Source of the DNA: Woeseiaceae bacterium
GTDB taxonomy: Bacteria; Pseudomonadota; Gammaproteobacteria; Steroidobacterales; Woeseiaceae
Reading direction: 5' to 3'
Length of the DNA: 64,000 nucleotides
Assembly (NCBI GenBank): GCA_028822065.1
Contig: JAPKEL010000004.1
Span: 37,575 to 101,574 of the forward strand
The position numbers and the translations under genes were made by a program. The notes beneath the pieces are model-generated. The model did not search any database. It saw only the letters and a list, made by a program, of their open reading frames with translations, and was not told where the DNA came from. This document shows positions 24,619 through 33,693 of the stretch, one piece after another. The number at the start of each line of letters is the position of its first letter. Positions within the stretch are counted from its first letter, which is position 1.

Positions 24619-26703
24619 ATGAAAGATCTAAACGCATATAGAAATATTGGTATTTTTGCTCATGTAGATGCAGGTAAGACGACGACGACTGAACGGATCC
24701 TAAAATTAACTGGCAAAATTCATAAAATTGGTGAGGTCCATGATGGGGCAGCCACCACAGATTTTATGGATCAAGAGCAAGAGCGAGGTATTACCATTCA
24801 ATCTGCTGCTACTAGTTGCGAGTGGGACAATCATCGCTTAAATATTATTGACACTCCGGGCCACGTTGATTTCACAATTGAAGTCTACAGATCACTGAAA
24901 GTTTTAGATGGGGGTGTTGGGGTTTTTTGTGGCTCTGGCGGCGTAGAACCTCAGTCTGAAACTAATTGGCGTTATGCCAATGAATCTGAAGTCGCACGTA
25001 TCATTCTGGTCAATAAACTTGATCGCGTTGGTGCTGACTTTCTTAGAGTAGTAAAACAAATTAAAGATATTTTAGGGGCGAATGCATTGGTAATGGTTCT
25101 TCCTATTGGTATCGAGGATGACTTTAAAGGAGTTGTCGATTTATTGACTAGAAAAGCTTGGATTTGGGAAGATTCTGATGATCCAACAAACTTTGAGATA
25201 GTCGATCCCCCAGAAGACATGGAAGTATCAATTGAAGAATGGCGTGAAAAACTTGTCGAAACAGCGGTCGAACAAGATGATGACTTGCTAGAAAAATATC
25301 TAGATGGTGAAGAGCCTAGTATTGAAGATTTAAAGAAATGTATTCGCAAAGGGACAGTCAATCTTGACTTTTTCCCTACCTATTGTGGTTCAGCATTCAA
25401 AAACAAAGGTGTGCAAAACGTTCTTAACGCAATTGTAGATTACTTACCGAGTCCCACCGAAGTAAAACCTCAGCCAGAAGTGGATCTTGAGGGGAATGAA
25501 ACAGGCGAATATGCCGTCGTTGATCCTGCCAAACCATTGCGTGCCTTGGCTTTTAAAATTATGGATGATCGCTATGGTGCACTAACCTTTACTCGAATCT
25601 ATTCTGGTATGCTCAAAAAAGGCGATAATGTTCTTAATACCTTTACCGGAAAAACAGAAAGAATCGGCCGAATTGTCGAAATGCATGCTGATTCAAGAGA
25701 AGAGCTAGACTTTGCACAAGCTGGCGATATTGTAGCGTTATTGGGTATGAAGAATACAAAAACAGGTCATACACTAGCTGATGAAAATAATCCTGCAACA
25801 CTAGAGCCTATGGTTTTTCCTGATCCTGTTATTTCTATAGCCATAACACCACTAGACAAAGCAGGTACTGAGAAACTAGGGATTGCTTTAAATAAAATGA
25901 TACAAGAAGACCCCTCTTTCCATGTTGCTACAGACGAAGATTCTGGAGAAACCATTATCAAAGGAATGGGAGAATTACATCTTGATATTAAAGTAGATAT
26001 TCTTAGACGCACTCATAATGTGGACGTCGAAATGGGTAAACCTCAAGTTGCTTATCGTGAAACAATCACGGAAGCAGTTGAAGATACTTATATACACAAA
26101 AAACAAACCGGTGGTTCTGGGCAATTTGCAAAAATTGATTATCAGATAGAACCAGGCGAACAAAACAGTGGTTATACTTTTGAATCTCATGTTACCGGCG
26201 GCAATGTTCCTAGAGAATATTGGTCTGCCATAGAAAAGGCTTTTAAAACAAGCATGGATGAAGGGACGCTTGCAGGCTTTCCACTGCTGGACGTTACTTT
26301 TAAACTAATGGATGGTGGTTTCCACGCTGTTGACTCCTCTGCAATGGCATTCGAATTAGCCACTAAAGCTGCATATAGACAATCTATCCCAAAAGCAGGT
26401 CCTCAGCTTTTAGAACCAATCATGAAAGTGGATGTATACACACCAGATGATCATGTTGGGGATGTTATTGGTGACCTTAATAGACGTCGGGGAATGATTA
26501 AATCACAAGATACTGGACCAACAGGGACAAGAGTAAATGCCAGCGCTCCATTAGCTGATATGTTTGGGTATATTGGAGATCTAAGAACTATGACGTCGGG
26601 ACGCGGTCAGTTTGGTATGGAATTTTCACATTATGCACCGACACCAAAGAATGTTGCTGATGAAGTCATCAAAGAAACGTTAGCAAGAAAAGCTGCTAAA
26701 TAA
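24619..26703 (+). CDS. fusA: Translation elongation factor G, stand-alone copy
   Basis: A 694-residue translational GTPase that drives ribosomal translocation. The P-loop AHVDAGKTT starts at residue 14, the G3 box is DTPGHVDF, the G4 box is NKLDR, and domains III-V are complete to the usual end. There are no rpsL, rpsG or tuf genes beside it, so this is not the str operon. The G-domain variant [16 protein letters not shown] resembles the second EF-G (EF-G2) found in many gammaproteobacteria, so it may be a paralogue, not the main factor. About 280 bases without a gene precede it. The nearest purine-rich sequence is AAAAGCGAAC. Confidence 0.9.
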   Translation: MKDLNAYRNIGIFAHVDAGKTTTTERILKLTGKIHKIGEVHDGAATTDFMDQEQERGITIQSAATSCEWDNHRLNIIDTPGHVDFTIEVYRSLKVLDGGVGVFCGSGGVEPQSETNWRYANESEVARIILVNKLDRVGADFLRVVKQIKDILGANALVMVLPIGIEDDFKGVVDLLTRKAWIWEDSDDPTNFEIVDPPEDMEVSIEEWREKLVETAVEQDDDLLEKYLDGEEPSIEDLKKCIRKGTVNLDFFPTYCGSAFKNKGVQNVLNAIVDYLPSPTEVKPQPEVDLEGNETGEYAVVDPAKPLRALAFKIMDDRYGALTFTRIYSGMLKKGDNVLNTFTGKTERIGRIVEMHADSREELDFAQAGDIVALLGMKNTKTGHTLADENNPATLEPMVFPDPVISIAITPLDKAGTEKLGIALNKMIQEDPSFHVATDEDSGETIIKGMGELHLDIKVDILRRTHNVDVEMGKPQVAYRETITEAVEDTYIHKKQTGGSGQFAKIDYQIEPGEQNSGYTFESHVTGGNVPREYWSAIEKAFKTSMDEGTLAGFPLLDVTFKLMDGGFHAVDSSAMAFELATKAAYRQSIPKAGPQLLEPIMKVDVYTPDDHVGDVIGDLNRRRGMIKSQDTGPTGTRVNASAPLADMFGYIGDLRTMTSGRGQFGMEFSHYAPTPKNVADEVIKETLARKAAK

Positions 26704-26768
26704 TTCCTTGTAAATAATCTAGTCATACCCCTATGACCCGATTGTGCCCCATCTTAATATTAATCAAT

Positions 26769-29700
26769 TTAAGTGACAGCAATCTCTGATAGCTGTTCTG
26801 TGCGTTTAAATTTACTCACCAAATCATCCTGAATAACATATAAGCATGGTATTAAAAATAGTGTAATAACGGTCGCAAAGACTATTCCAAAAGCAATCGA
26901 TATTGCCATCGGAATAACAAACTGGGCCTGCGTGCTTGTTTCTAGCATTATTGGCATTAATCCAATCGCCGTGGTTAATGAAGTTAATGTGATTGCTCTG
27001 AATCTTTGAGTACCTGAATTGACAACGGCTTCTATAAGCTCCATACCCTCTTCTCGGGCTTTGTTTATAAAATCAACCATAATAATACTGTCATTAACTA
27101 CGACACCAGCTAATGCAACCAAACCAAACAAAGAAAACATACTTATAGCTTCATCTAAAACGATATGACCAATGACTGCACCAATCAATCCAAATGGTAT
27201 TACGGCCATGATAATTATTGGCTGCACATAAGAACGTAAGGGTATTGCTATGAGCACATAAATCAATAACAAAGCCGCTATTGAGGCTGTTGTCAGCTCA
27301 TTTAATAATTTTACTGTTTCACTGCTTGTTCCCTCTAAATCAAATTCAAGCTCAGGAAATTCTTCTCTTAATTGAGGGAGAAAATTATTTGTAATATCAG
27401 CCGTTATGATTCTAGGTTGAACGCTTGCAGCATCAACATCCGCAGATACAGTGACAACACGGTCTCCATCTTCACGTTGTATACTTGAATAGGCTTTTCC
27501 AAAACTTGCCGTTGCGACCGATGAAAATGGAACTTCGTCACCAAAGTTATTTCTTATCCTCATAGATTCAAGATTATCGATTGACTTTCTATCACCCTCT
27601 GGATAACGCACCATGACTTTAATTTCATTTTTTCCTCTCTGAATCCGTTGCGCTTCCTCACCATAAAAAGCCTGTCTAACCTGTCTACCAACTGACGCCA
27701 TTGTAAATCCCATTGTTTCAGCTTCAGGTTTGACATCGAGTTTTATCTCCTCACCACCAACACTCAAGGAGCTTCTTATATCAAATACTCCTTTGTATTC
27801 TTTTAATTTCCTTTGAAGCGCCTTAGATGATCGCTCTAATTGCTCTATATCTTGCCCGATAATATTAAAGCCTAGATCAGAACCCCCACCGATACTTCGC
27901 CCCGAATCAAAAGTTAATTTTTTGACTCCTGGCATATCTTCTACACGATCACGCCACATATTTTCGACTTCAAGTACCGTTAATTTTCTATCATCAAATG
28001 GTAATTCGGCAACCAGTAATCCGATCCCATCACCGGCAGTTGGTGTACCCAAATCAGTCATACCTCCTGTGTACGCTCCTAGCTTGTTTATCGGCGGTAA
28101 ATCATCAGGATGACTTAATGCCCATTCTTCATTTAAATCAAGTGCATGCTGCTCAATTCTATTTATCACATTGTCACGAAGTTCAGGTGGGGATCCATCA
28201 ATCATGGTCAGCTCTACTACAACATAATCCCCTGGCACTTCAGGAAAAAGCATAAATCTTGTAAGACCGCTATTAAGCACGCCCATTATAACGATTAATG
28301 CAGCTAAGAAAGAAACCGCAGTTAAACCACGATTCTCAACGGCTTTTTTGATTAACGGGGCATATTTATTTTCAATTAAATAATGAAGGTTTCTTTGCAC
28401 AATGCGATTGGCTCTTTGAAATAATCTCGATGGTCTTTTGTACCAGGGGATATTCCAGTAAGGAGAAAATATCTCATCTTCATTAATTTCGTCTATTCTT
28501 GTATGGGCTAAATGAGCAGGTAATATAAGCTTAGATTCAATAATTGAGAAAAAGAGACAAAGAATAACCACGACAGACATGGCCTTAAAGAAAGGCCCAC
28601 CAAAGCCAGAGACAAATAACATTGGTGCAAATGCGGCAATAGTAGTTAAAACACCAAACGTAGCTGGTACTGCAACTTTCTGAGCGCCTTGAATTACGTT
28701 TTCAATATTATGACCATCAGCTCTTATTTTGGTATAAATACTCTCACCGATGATAATAGCATCGTCAACCACAATGCCTAGCACCATGATAAAACCGAAT
28801 AAACTAATTAAATTTATGGTGACTGGGAATGGACCCATTGGCATTAACCACAAAGCACCAAAAAATGCTATTGGAATACCAACTACCGCCCAAAATGCAA
28901 CTTTCATACGAAGAAATAACGAGAGTACAATGAAGACTAACAAGGCACCTTGGGCCATATTTTTTGTCATCATATCAAGGCGATCTTGGAGGTAAATGGA
29001 TCTATCACCCCATACTTCCAATTCAACACCATCCGGTAATGTGGCTGAACGCTCTTTTATGTATTCTTTGACGCGTTCTGCTGTTTCAATTTCATTTTCA
29101 GAAGCAGCTGCTAGAATTTCCATATCTAGGGTAGGTTCCCCATTAAACCGGCCCCACGACTTTGATTCCACAAAACCATCGTCGATATTTGCGATATCAG
29201 AAAGCAACAATCTGGAGCCATCAGGATATGTTCTAAGAACCAGAGCGCCGAACTCTTCGCCAGTATAAACTTGCCCTTTAGTTCTAAGTAGAATATCCCC
29301 TCCATCCGATCTTATTCTTCCGCCTGGCAGGTCGATTGATGATGCTCTGATAGCTTGAGAAATTTCACTCATAGTTAAATCGTATTCTCGTAATATATTT
29401 TCTGTGACCTCAACACTTATCTCATAGTCACGATCACCCAACATATTTATGCTTTTTATTTCAGGATAATTTAATAATTCATCTTTGATATCTTGAGCGA
29501 TTTTTTTACGCTGATACTCATCTATATCTCCGTATATAGAAACAAACAAAATACCCTGTGGGATCTCAACTTTGTATACAACTGGTTTTTCTGTTAATTC
29601 TGGAAAAGTAGATATTGCATCTACTTTTGCTTTGATCTCATTAAGCACTTCGTTAATATCAACGCCAATTTCAACTTCAGCTCTAACACTTCCGATACCC

Positions 29701-29978
29701 TCAGAGGCGGTAGATTTAATTTTTATAATACCCTTCGTATCCTGTATCGCCTCCTCGATTTTTATAACGACGCCTTCTTCAACTTCTTCTGGTGCTGCAC
29801 CAAGGTAAGGAACTCTCACTGAGACATAATTAAGATCGAAGTCTGGAGTAGTTTGCTTTCTTAAATTAAGGCCCGAATACAGGCCAAGACCAATTATTGA
29901 ACACATTAGTAAATTGGCGGCCACAGGATTTCTTACAAACCAACCGATAATCCCTTCTTTTTTATTCTTTCTTATCAT
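26769..29978 (-). CDS. RND efflux transporter, inner-membrane permease
   Basis: A 1069-residue resistance-nodulation-division pump. It has a cytoplasmic start followed by helix 1 (about residues 15-33), two large periplasmic loops and two helix bundles. Proton-relay acidic residues are in GIVVDDAIIIGESIY (helix 4), and a helix-10-like VVNDSIIMVDFINKA follows in the second half. It would export small hydrophobic compounds together with the adaptor encoded 16 bases upstream. No outer-membrane TolC-type gene is in the operon, so a shared one elsewhere is expected. Sequence style resembles the AcrB/HAE1-like group with reduced similarity. Substrate unknown. Confidence 0.9.
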   Translation of the reverse strand: MIRKNKKEGIIGWFVRNPVAANLLMCSIIGLGLYSGLNLRKQTTPDFDLNYVSVRVPYLGAAPEEVEEGVVIKIEEAIQDTKGIIKIKSTASEGIGSVRAEVEIGVDINEVLNEIKAKVDAISTFPELTEKPVVYKVEIPQGILFVSIYGDIDEYQRKKIAQDIKDELLNYPEIKSINMLGDRDYEISVEVTENILREYDLTMSEISQAIRASSIDLPGGRIRSDGGDILLRTKGQVYTGEEFGALVLRTYPDGSRLLLSDIANIDDGFVESKSWGRFNGEPTLDMEILAAASENEIETAERVKEYIKERSATLPDGVELEVWGDRSIYLQDRLDMMTKNMAQGALLVFIVLSLFLRMKVAFWAVVGIPIAFFGALWLMPMGPFPVTINLISLFGFIMVLGIVVDDAIIIGESIYTKIRADGHNIENVIQGAQKVAVPATFGVLTTIAAFAPMLFVSGFGGPFFKAMSVVVILCLFFSIIESKLILPAHLAHTRIDEINEDEIFSPYWNIPWYKRPSRLFQRANRIVQRNLHYLIENKYAPLIKKAVENRGLTAVSFLAALIVIMGVLNSGLTRFMLFPEVPGDYVVVELTMIDGSPPELRDNVINRIEQHALDLNEEWALSHPDDLPPINKLGAYTGGMTDLGTPTAGDGIGLLVAELPFDDRKLTVLEVENMWRDRVEDMPGVKKLTFDSGRSIGGGSDLGFNIIGQDIEQLERSSKALQRKLKEYKGVFDIRSSLSVGGEEIKLDVKPEAETMGFTMASVGRQVRQAFYGEEAQRIQRGKNEIKVMVRYPEGDRKSIDNLESMRIRNNFGDEVPFSSVATASFGKAYSSIQREDGDRVVTVSADVDAASVQPRIITADITNNFLPQLREEFPELEFDLEGTSSETVKLLNELTTASIAALLLIYVLIAIPLRSYVQPIIIMAVIPFGLIGAVIGHIVLDEAISMFSLFGLVALAGVVVNDSIIMVDFINKAREEGMELIEAVVNSGTQRFRAITLTSLTTAIGLMPIMLETSTQAQFVIPMAISIAFGIVFATVITLFLIPCLYVIQDDLVSKFKRTEQLSEIAVT

Positions 29979-29994
29979 AATTAGTTTTCAATAT

Positions 29995-31119
29995 TCAGTT
30001 CTGGGTTAACCTGACGCTCATTCCATTAATTCCATCTTCGAGAGAAGTAGTGCTAATTCTCTGCCCCTCTTTAATCCCATTACGAACATAACCGAAGTTT
30101 TTATCAGTTCTTATCAATTCTATATCTTGATAATAAATTCGTTTTTGATCATCAATTAAAATAATTTGTCGATTATTGATGATTGCTGAACGTGGGATCT
30201 TAATAAATTGATAGTTTTGACTTGTGTAAATTTTTGCATTCACGAATGACCCCATTGGCAACGAATTAATATTAGGGTTGCCGCCAAGATTATAAGGGTC
30301 CTTTATTCTTGCGACAGCATAAGTCATTCGAGTTTTTTCATCTACCACGCCTTCGCTTCTAACAATGTACCCTTCCCTAGCCTGTAATTGCCTAGATTGC
30401 TTTATTTCAAATACTACTCGTGATCCTTGCGCCTCTCCTGTTTCTGAGATTTCACTTAAAGTCGGTAAGTCTGCAAAGGATAAATCTGAATTTGAAATAG
30501 GCAGTCTAACTTCTGCATAATCAATAGCAAATGTAACGCCAAGCCTAGAGCCGGGACTTACTGATTGTCCTAGGTCAGAAGATTTCTCCAATATCATCCC
30601 ATCATAAGGCAATTGAATTTTTGTCTCATCTAAATTTTGTTGTGCATTTACGAGTCCCGCTTCCGCTAAAGCCAATGCAGTAACTATAGATAAATACTCA
30701 GATTCAGATAAATAACCTTGTTTTCGAATTTTAACGGCATCATCAAATTCATTTTGACGTTGGTCTTTCAACGCTTCAGCTTGCTTTAATGCGACAATAT
30801 ATACCGATGGATCTATGACCATCAAGGTTTCGCCTTTTCTAAAGAAACCACCGGATACGAATTTCGGAGAAATCTCTACTATGGTTCCAGAAACTTCTGC
30901 ACTTAAAATAGTTTGAATTAATGGCATCACCATACCTTGACTGTCGATTGTAATTTGTACTTCTTCTTTTTTTAAAATGATTGATGACACAATCGGAGGC
31001 TTTGATTCGATAGTATTTTTGTCCGGCTCAGGCTTTAATTTACCAAGAAAAAAATAGATTATGAGTGACAGAGCTAAGATTAAGATAGCAATCTTAGTAT
31101 TCTTTATTTTTGTAGTCAT
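29995..31119 (-). CDS. RND efflux periplasmic adaptor (membrane fusion protein)
   Basis: A 374-residue membrane-fusion protein. The N-terminal anchor helix (about 8-26, IAILILALSLIIYFFLG) precedes a lipoyl/barrel-sandwich domain split by an alpha-hairpin rich in Ala, Glu and Gln (AEALKDQRQNEFDDAVK near residue 116). Beta-barrel and membrane-proximal domains follow. It links the pump to an outer-membrane channel. It is the first gene of the two-gene operon with the permease. A run of 10-bp direct repeats 77 bases ahead of its start may be its operator. Confidence 0.88.
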   Translation of the reverse strand: MTTKIKNTKIAILILALSLIIYFFLGKLKPEPDKNTIESKPPIVSSIILKKEEVQITIDSQGMVMPLIQTILSAEVSGTIVEISPKFVSGGFFRKGETLMVIDPSVYIVALKQAEALKDQRQNEFDDAVKIRKQGYLSESEYLSIVTALALAEAGLVNAQQNLDETKIQLPYDGMILEKSSDLGQSVSPGSRLGVTFAIDYAEVRLPISNSDLSFADLPTLSEISETGEAQGSRVVFEIKQSRQLQAREGYIVRSEGVVDEKTRMTYAVARIKDPYNLGGNPNINSLPMGSFVNAKIYTSQNYQFIKIPRSAIINNRQIILIDDQKRIYYQDIELIRTDKNFGYVRNGIKEGQRISTTSLEDGINGMSVRLTQN

Positions 31120-31195
31120 AAATTAACTTACTCTAAAACCAAGTAACGTCATTATCCTTGATTTAATTCGAAATTGCAGTACTGGTTTTGTAGAG

Positions 31196-31225
31196 ATTTG
31201 TAAGTATTTGTAAGTATTTGTAAAG
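31196..31225. promoter_or_regulatory. Three 10-bp direct repeats upstream of the RND operon, candidate operator
   Basis: ATTTGTAAGT is present twice in tandem (31196-31215), followed by ATTTGTAAAG (31216-31225); a degenerate copy precedes it (GTTTTGTAGA, about 31185-31194). The 10-base period places equal faces one helical turn apart, as expected for cooperative binding of a regulator. The array lies 77-106 bases before the adaptor start at 31119. Confidence 0.45.
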
Positions 31226-31302
31226 ATACAGATACACTTTTAACGACCTAATAATATGCGAAACAGATGATAAATCCTACCTCAATAGAATAACTTTCAT
31301 GT

Positions 31303-32208
31303 TTAATAAGAGTTGATATCTTTTTCAGTCCATGCATCGTACAAGAAAATGGAAATAGCAAGCCAAATACAAGCAAAACATAACGTACTCGCTAGCGACA
31401 AACTTTCACCATAGAAAAGCGCCACAAAAAATGTCATGGTTGGTGCTAAAAATTGCATCATTCCAATGGTGGTAAGACGTAACTTCCTTGCAGCTATAGC
31501 AAAGAATAGTAATGGGATCACGGTAACCGGACCAGCTAAAAGTAACAAAGCAATCATTGGATAATCATTACCTACAAAAATTGCAAAAGTTCCTTGAGTT
31601 AAGTAATAAAAATAAATTAATGCAAAAGGGCTGATAATTAATGTCTCAATAAATAAACCTGGCATCGCTCCAACTGCAATATTCTTCCTGATCACGCCAT
31701 ACAGAGTAAATAATGCAGCAAGCATTATTGCGATCCACGGAAATTTTCCTGTACTAAAAGTTAAGATCAGAACTCCTATGGTAGCAAAAGTTATGGCTAC
31801 ACCTTGGAGAGCCCTTAGACGTTCTTTTAAAAATACAATGCCTACCAACACATAAAATAAGGGATTAATATAATAACCTAAACTGGCCTGCAAAAGCTGG
31901 TTGCTCTGCACGGCGTAAATATAAATATACCAATTTGACGCTATTAAAAGAGCGGAGACAAACAAGTAACCGACTATACGAATATCCGCTAATGCACGTT
32001 TAATTTCGGGAAATTGCTTACGCAATATAACTATAAGTAGTCCAAAAGGTATTGACCAGATTATTCGATGCGCAAGGACCTCTATGGAAGGTATGGCGTC
32101 TATCAATTTAATATAAATTGGAAGCAGACCATAACATAAGTAGGCTATTAATCCTGAAATTAAACCTTGCTTAGTCTTCTTTGCATCATGTATTAATTTT
32201 TGTTTCAT
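31303..32208 (-). CDS. rarD: EamA-family transporter RarD
   Basis: A 301-residue inner-membrane protein with ten hydrophobic helices arranged as two EamA repeats. The segments YGLLPIYIK, HRIIWSIPFG, ASNWYIYIYAVQSN and ASLGYYINPL are characteristic of RarD, the chloramphenicol-sensitivity-associated member of the drug/metabolite transporter superfamily. Its natural substrate is not known. It stands alone on the minus strand, about 180 bases before the RND operon, and is divergent from the small module at 32417. Confidence 0.88.
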   Translation of the reverse strand: MKQKLIHDAKKTKQGLISGLIAYLCYGLLPIYIKLIDAIPSIEVLAHRIIWSIPFGLLIVILRKQFPEIKRALADIRIVGYLFVSALLIASNWYIYIYAVQSNQLLQASLGYYINPLFYVLVGIVFLKERLRALQGVAITFATIGVLILTFSTGKFPWIAIMLAALFTLYGVIRKNIAVGAMPGLFIETLIISPFALIYFYYLTQGTFAIFVGNDYPMIALLLLAGPVTVIPLLFFAIAARKLRLTTIGMMQFLAPTMTFFVALFYGESLSLASTLCFACIWLAISIFLYDAWTEKDINSY

Positions 32209-32350
32209 ATAATTTAAATCAAGACTTAAAAAACTTGAAAATTGACTCTCTCGGATCCCTATCCTGAGCTATTTTAATGCAATGTCAATTAATTTAAAGA
32301 AACATAAAGATGAAACTTATTAATACAGTAAACAGTAATTCAAAGTTACA

Positions 32351-32379
32351 TTGACAGTTGTTGCAAAATGCGTTACATT
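32351..32379 (+). promoter_or_regulatory. Strong sigma-70-type promoter for the RHH/ParC-like module
   Basis: A consensus -35 box TTGACA (32351-32356) is followed by a 17-base spacer and TACATT (32374-32379) as the -10 box. Transcription would begin near 32386, exactly where a pair of direct repeats starts, about 30 bases before the ATG at 32417. Among the intergenic regions I read this is the best match to the consensus. Confidence 0.6.
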
Positions 32380-32385
32380 TAATTT

Positions 32386-32406
32386 TATTTGTATATTATT
32401 TGTATA
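32386..32406. promoter_or_regulatory. Two TATTTGTATA direct repeats, candidate autoregulatory operator
   Basis: TATTTGTATA occurs at 32386-32395 and again at 32397-32406, 11 bases apart, just after the predicted -10 box and just before the ribbon-helix-helix gene. RHH repressors of toxin-antitoxin and plasmid modules typically bind such helical-turn-spaced repeats in their own promoter. Function is inferred, not shown. Confidence 0.5.
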
Positions 32407-32416
32407 GTATTTTTTT

Positions 32417-32602
32417 ATGAAAACAGCCACCCTTAACCTTCGTATCTCCCCACCCCTAAAAGAGGGAATAAAAGTCGCTGCCGATAAAGAGCACCGAAGT
32501 ATCGCCAATATGGTTGAAATGTTAATTCGAAGGCACTGCGATAATTGTGGTATAGAAATTTCAGAATTGTACGCAACAAAAAGAGAGAGTGAACATGGAT
32601 GA
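32417..32602 (+). CDS. Ribbon-helix-helix small protein, antitoxin or repressor type
   Basis: A 61-residue protein. The first strand TATLNLRISPPLK pairs in RHH dimers to contact DNA. It is followed by helix A (EGIKVAADKEHRS) and helix B (IANMVEMLIRRHCDNCG), the pattern of Arc/MetJ-like and antitoxin proteins. A CDNC pair of cysteines in the tail is unusual and could bind metal. It has a strong promoter and direct repeats ahead of it. Its last 8 bases overlap the next gene's start, so the two are co-translated. Confidence 0.72.
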   Translation: MKTATLNLRISPPLKEGIKVAADKEHRSIANMVEMLIRRHCDNCGIEISELYATKRESEHG

Positions 32603-32849
32603 GAAAATGCTTAGGGCTATGGTGTCAGCTGGCGCTATAAAAAAAATCAAAATAATAGGTTACGGTTCTCGCTTTCATATTGAAGCAAATACTCCAAATG
32701 GTGCTATTACCGCCGAGACTCATAAAGGAAAAGTTAAATCATGGGTTACTCTTGATGCTGCCGCCAAGTGGGTTAGGTCAATTGGTGTTGGCTCTGCATA
32801 TATTAGTCTCACGCACTGGCAGCCCGGGCAAAGAGATATGTTAAATTAA
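32595..32849 (+). CDS. ParC / RepB-like small plasmid-associated protein
   Basis: An 84-residue protein (start at ATG 32595; an upstream GTG at 32589 is possible). The pattern AMVSAGAIKKIKIIGYGSRFHIE, then SWVTLDAAAKWVRSIG and the ending LTHWQPGQR resembles small proteins named ParC-family partition-associated or RepB-like on plasmids and integrative elements. Their function is poorly known. Paired with an RHH repressor, it may be a relic or a working copy of a plasmid-derived maintenance module. No toxin fold is recognisable. Confidence 0.6.
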   Translation: MDEKMLRAMVSAGAIKKIKIIGYGSRFHIEANTPNGAITAETHKGKVKSWVTLDAAAKWVRSIGVGSAYISLTHWQPGQRDMLN

Positions 32850-32898
32850 TTGTTGCCTGATTCTTTTACTTGTGGGAGTGAATTGTTAAAATACTTTC

Positions 32899-33693
32899 AT
32901 GATTAGAGTCACTGAAAGCCAGATAAAAGAATTTCAAGATAATGGTGCCGTATTAATTCCCGGTTTATTTTCTTCTTGGATCCCAATAATTACCAAAGGA
33001 ATAGAGTTTAATTTAAAGAATCCCAGTCAATATGCCGCTGAAAATGCAAAAACACAGCAACAAGGGAGATTCTTCGATGATTATTGCAACTGGATGCGAA
33101 TTCCAGAATTTGAACAGGTAATAAAAAAATCCCAAGCAGCCAAAGTTGCAGCCATGCTCATGAACTCAAAAAAAGTTCAATTTTTTCATGACCATGTCTT
33201 ATATAAATCCGCAGGATCAAGCACTGACACACCTTGGCATCAAGATGAGTCATATTACTTTACTCATGGGAATATGAGTGTGAGCTTTTGGATCCCTGTT
33301 GATCCAATTAATAAAGCCTCACTCAGGGTAATCGCTGGTTCGCACAAATGGGATAAGTCGGTAATGCCAACAAAATGGCTTTCTGGAGAGAATTTTTATG
33401 CATCGAATGAAAATTTTATTCCCATACCTGATCCTGACAAATATCCAGAAAGATTCCCTACGTTAGAGTGGAAAATGAGACCTGGTGATGCCATTGCTTT
33501 TCACTTCAAATCTGTCCATGGTGCGAGAGGTAACAGCGCTAAAAGGAAGCGAAGGGTTCTCTCACTTAGGTATATTGGTGACGATATTAGGTACATTGAA
33601 AGACCGGGAAAAACATCTCCTCCTTTTCCTGGACACGGCATGATTGATGGCCAAAAATTAAGGGACGATTGGTTCCCTTTTTTAGACACCTAA
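32899..33693 (+). CDS. Phytanoyl-CoA dioxygenase family protein
   Basis: A 264-residue Fe(II)/2-oxoglutarate-dependent oxygenase. The facial triad is visible: H114 and D116 in TPWHQDES, and distal H207 in KSVHGARGNS, followed by basic residues that would bind 2-oxoglutarate. Such enzymes hydroxylate aliphatic carbons of fatty acyl or natural-product substrates. It begins 49 bases after the ParC-like gene and overlaps the convergent glycosyltransferase gene by 4 bases. Substrate unknown. Confidence 0.82.
   Translation: MIRVTESQIKEFQDNGAVLIPGLFSSWIPIITKGIEFNLKNPSQYAAENAKTQQQGRFFDDYCNWMRIPEFEQVIKKSQAAKVAAMLMNSKKVQFFHDHVLYKSAGSSTDTPWHQDESYYFTHGNMSVSFWIPVDPINKASLRVIAGSHKWDKSVMPTKWLSGENFYASNENFIPIPDPDKYPERFPTLEWKMRPGDAIAFHFKSVHGARGNSAKRKRRVLSLRYIGDDIRYIERPGKTSPPFPGHGMIDGQKLRDDWFPFLDT

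Noticed and set aside
27922..29808. Plus-strand open frames inside the RND permease gene
   Set aside because: They are antisense shadows of a full-length, motif-complete permease and show no signal, RBS or family motif.
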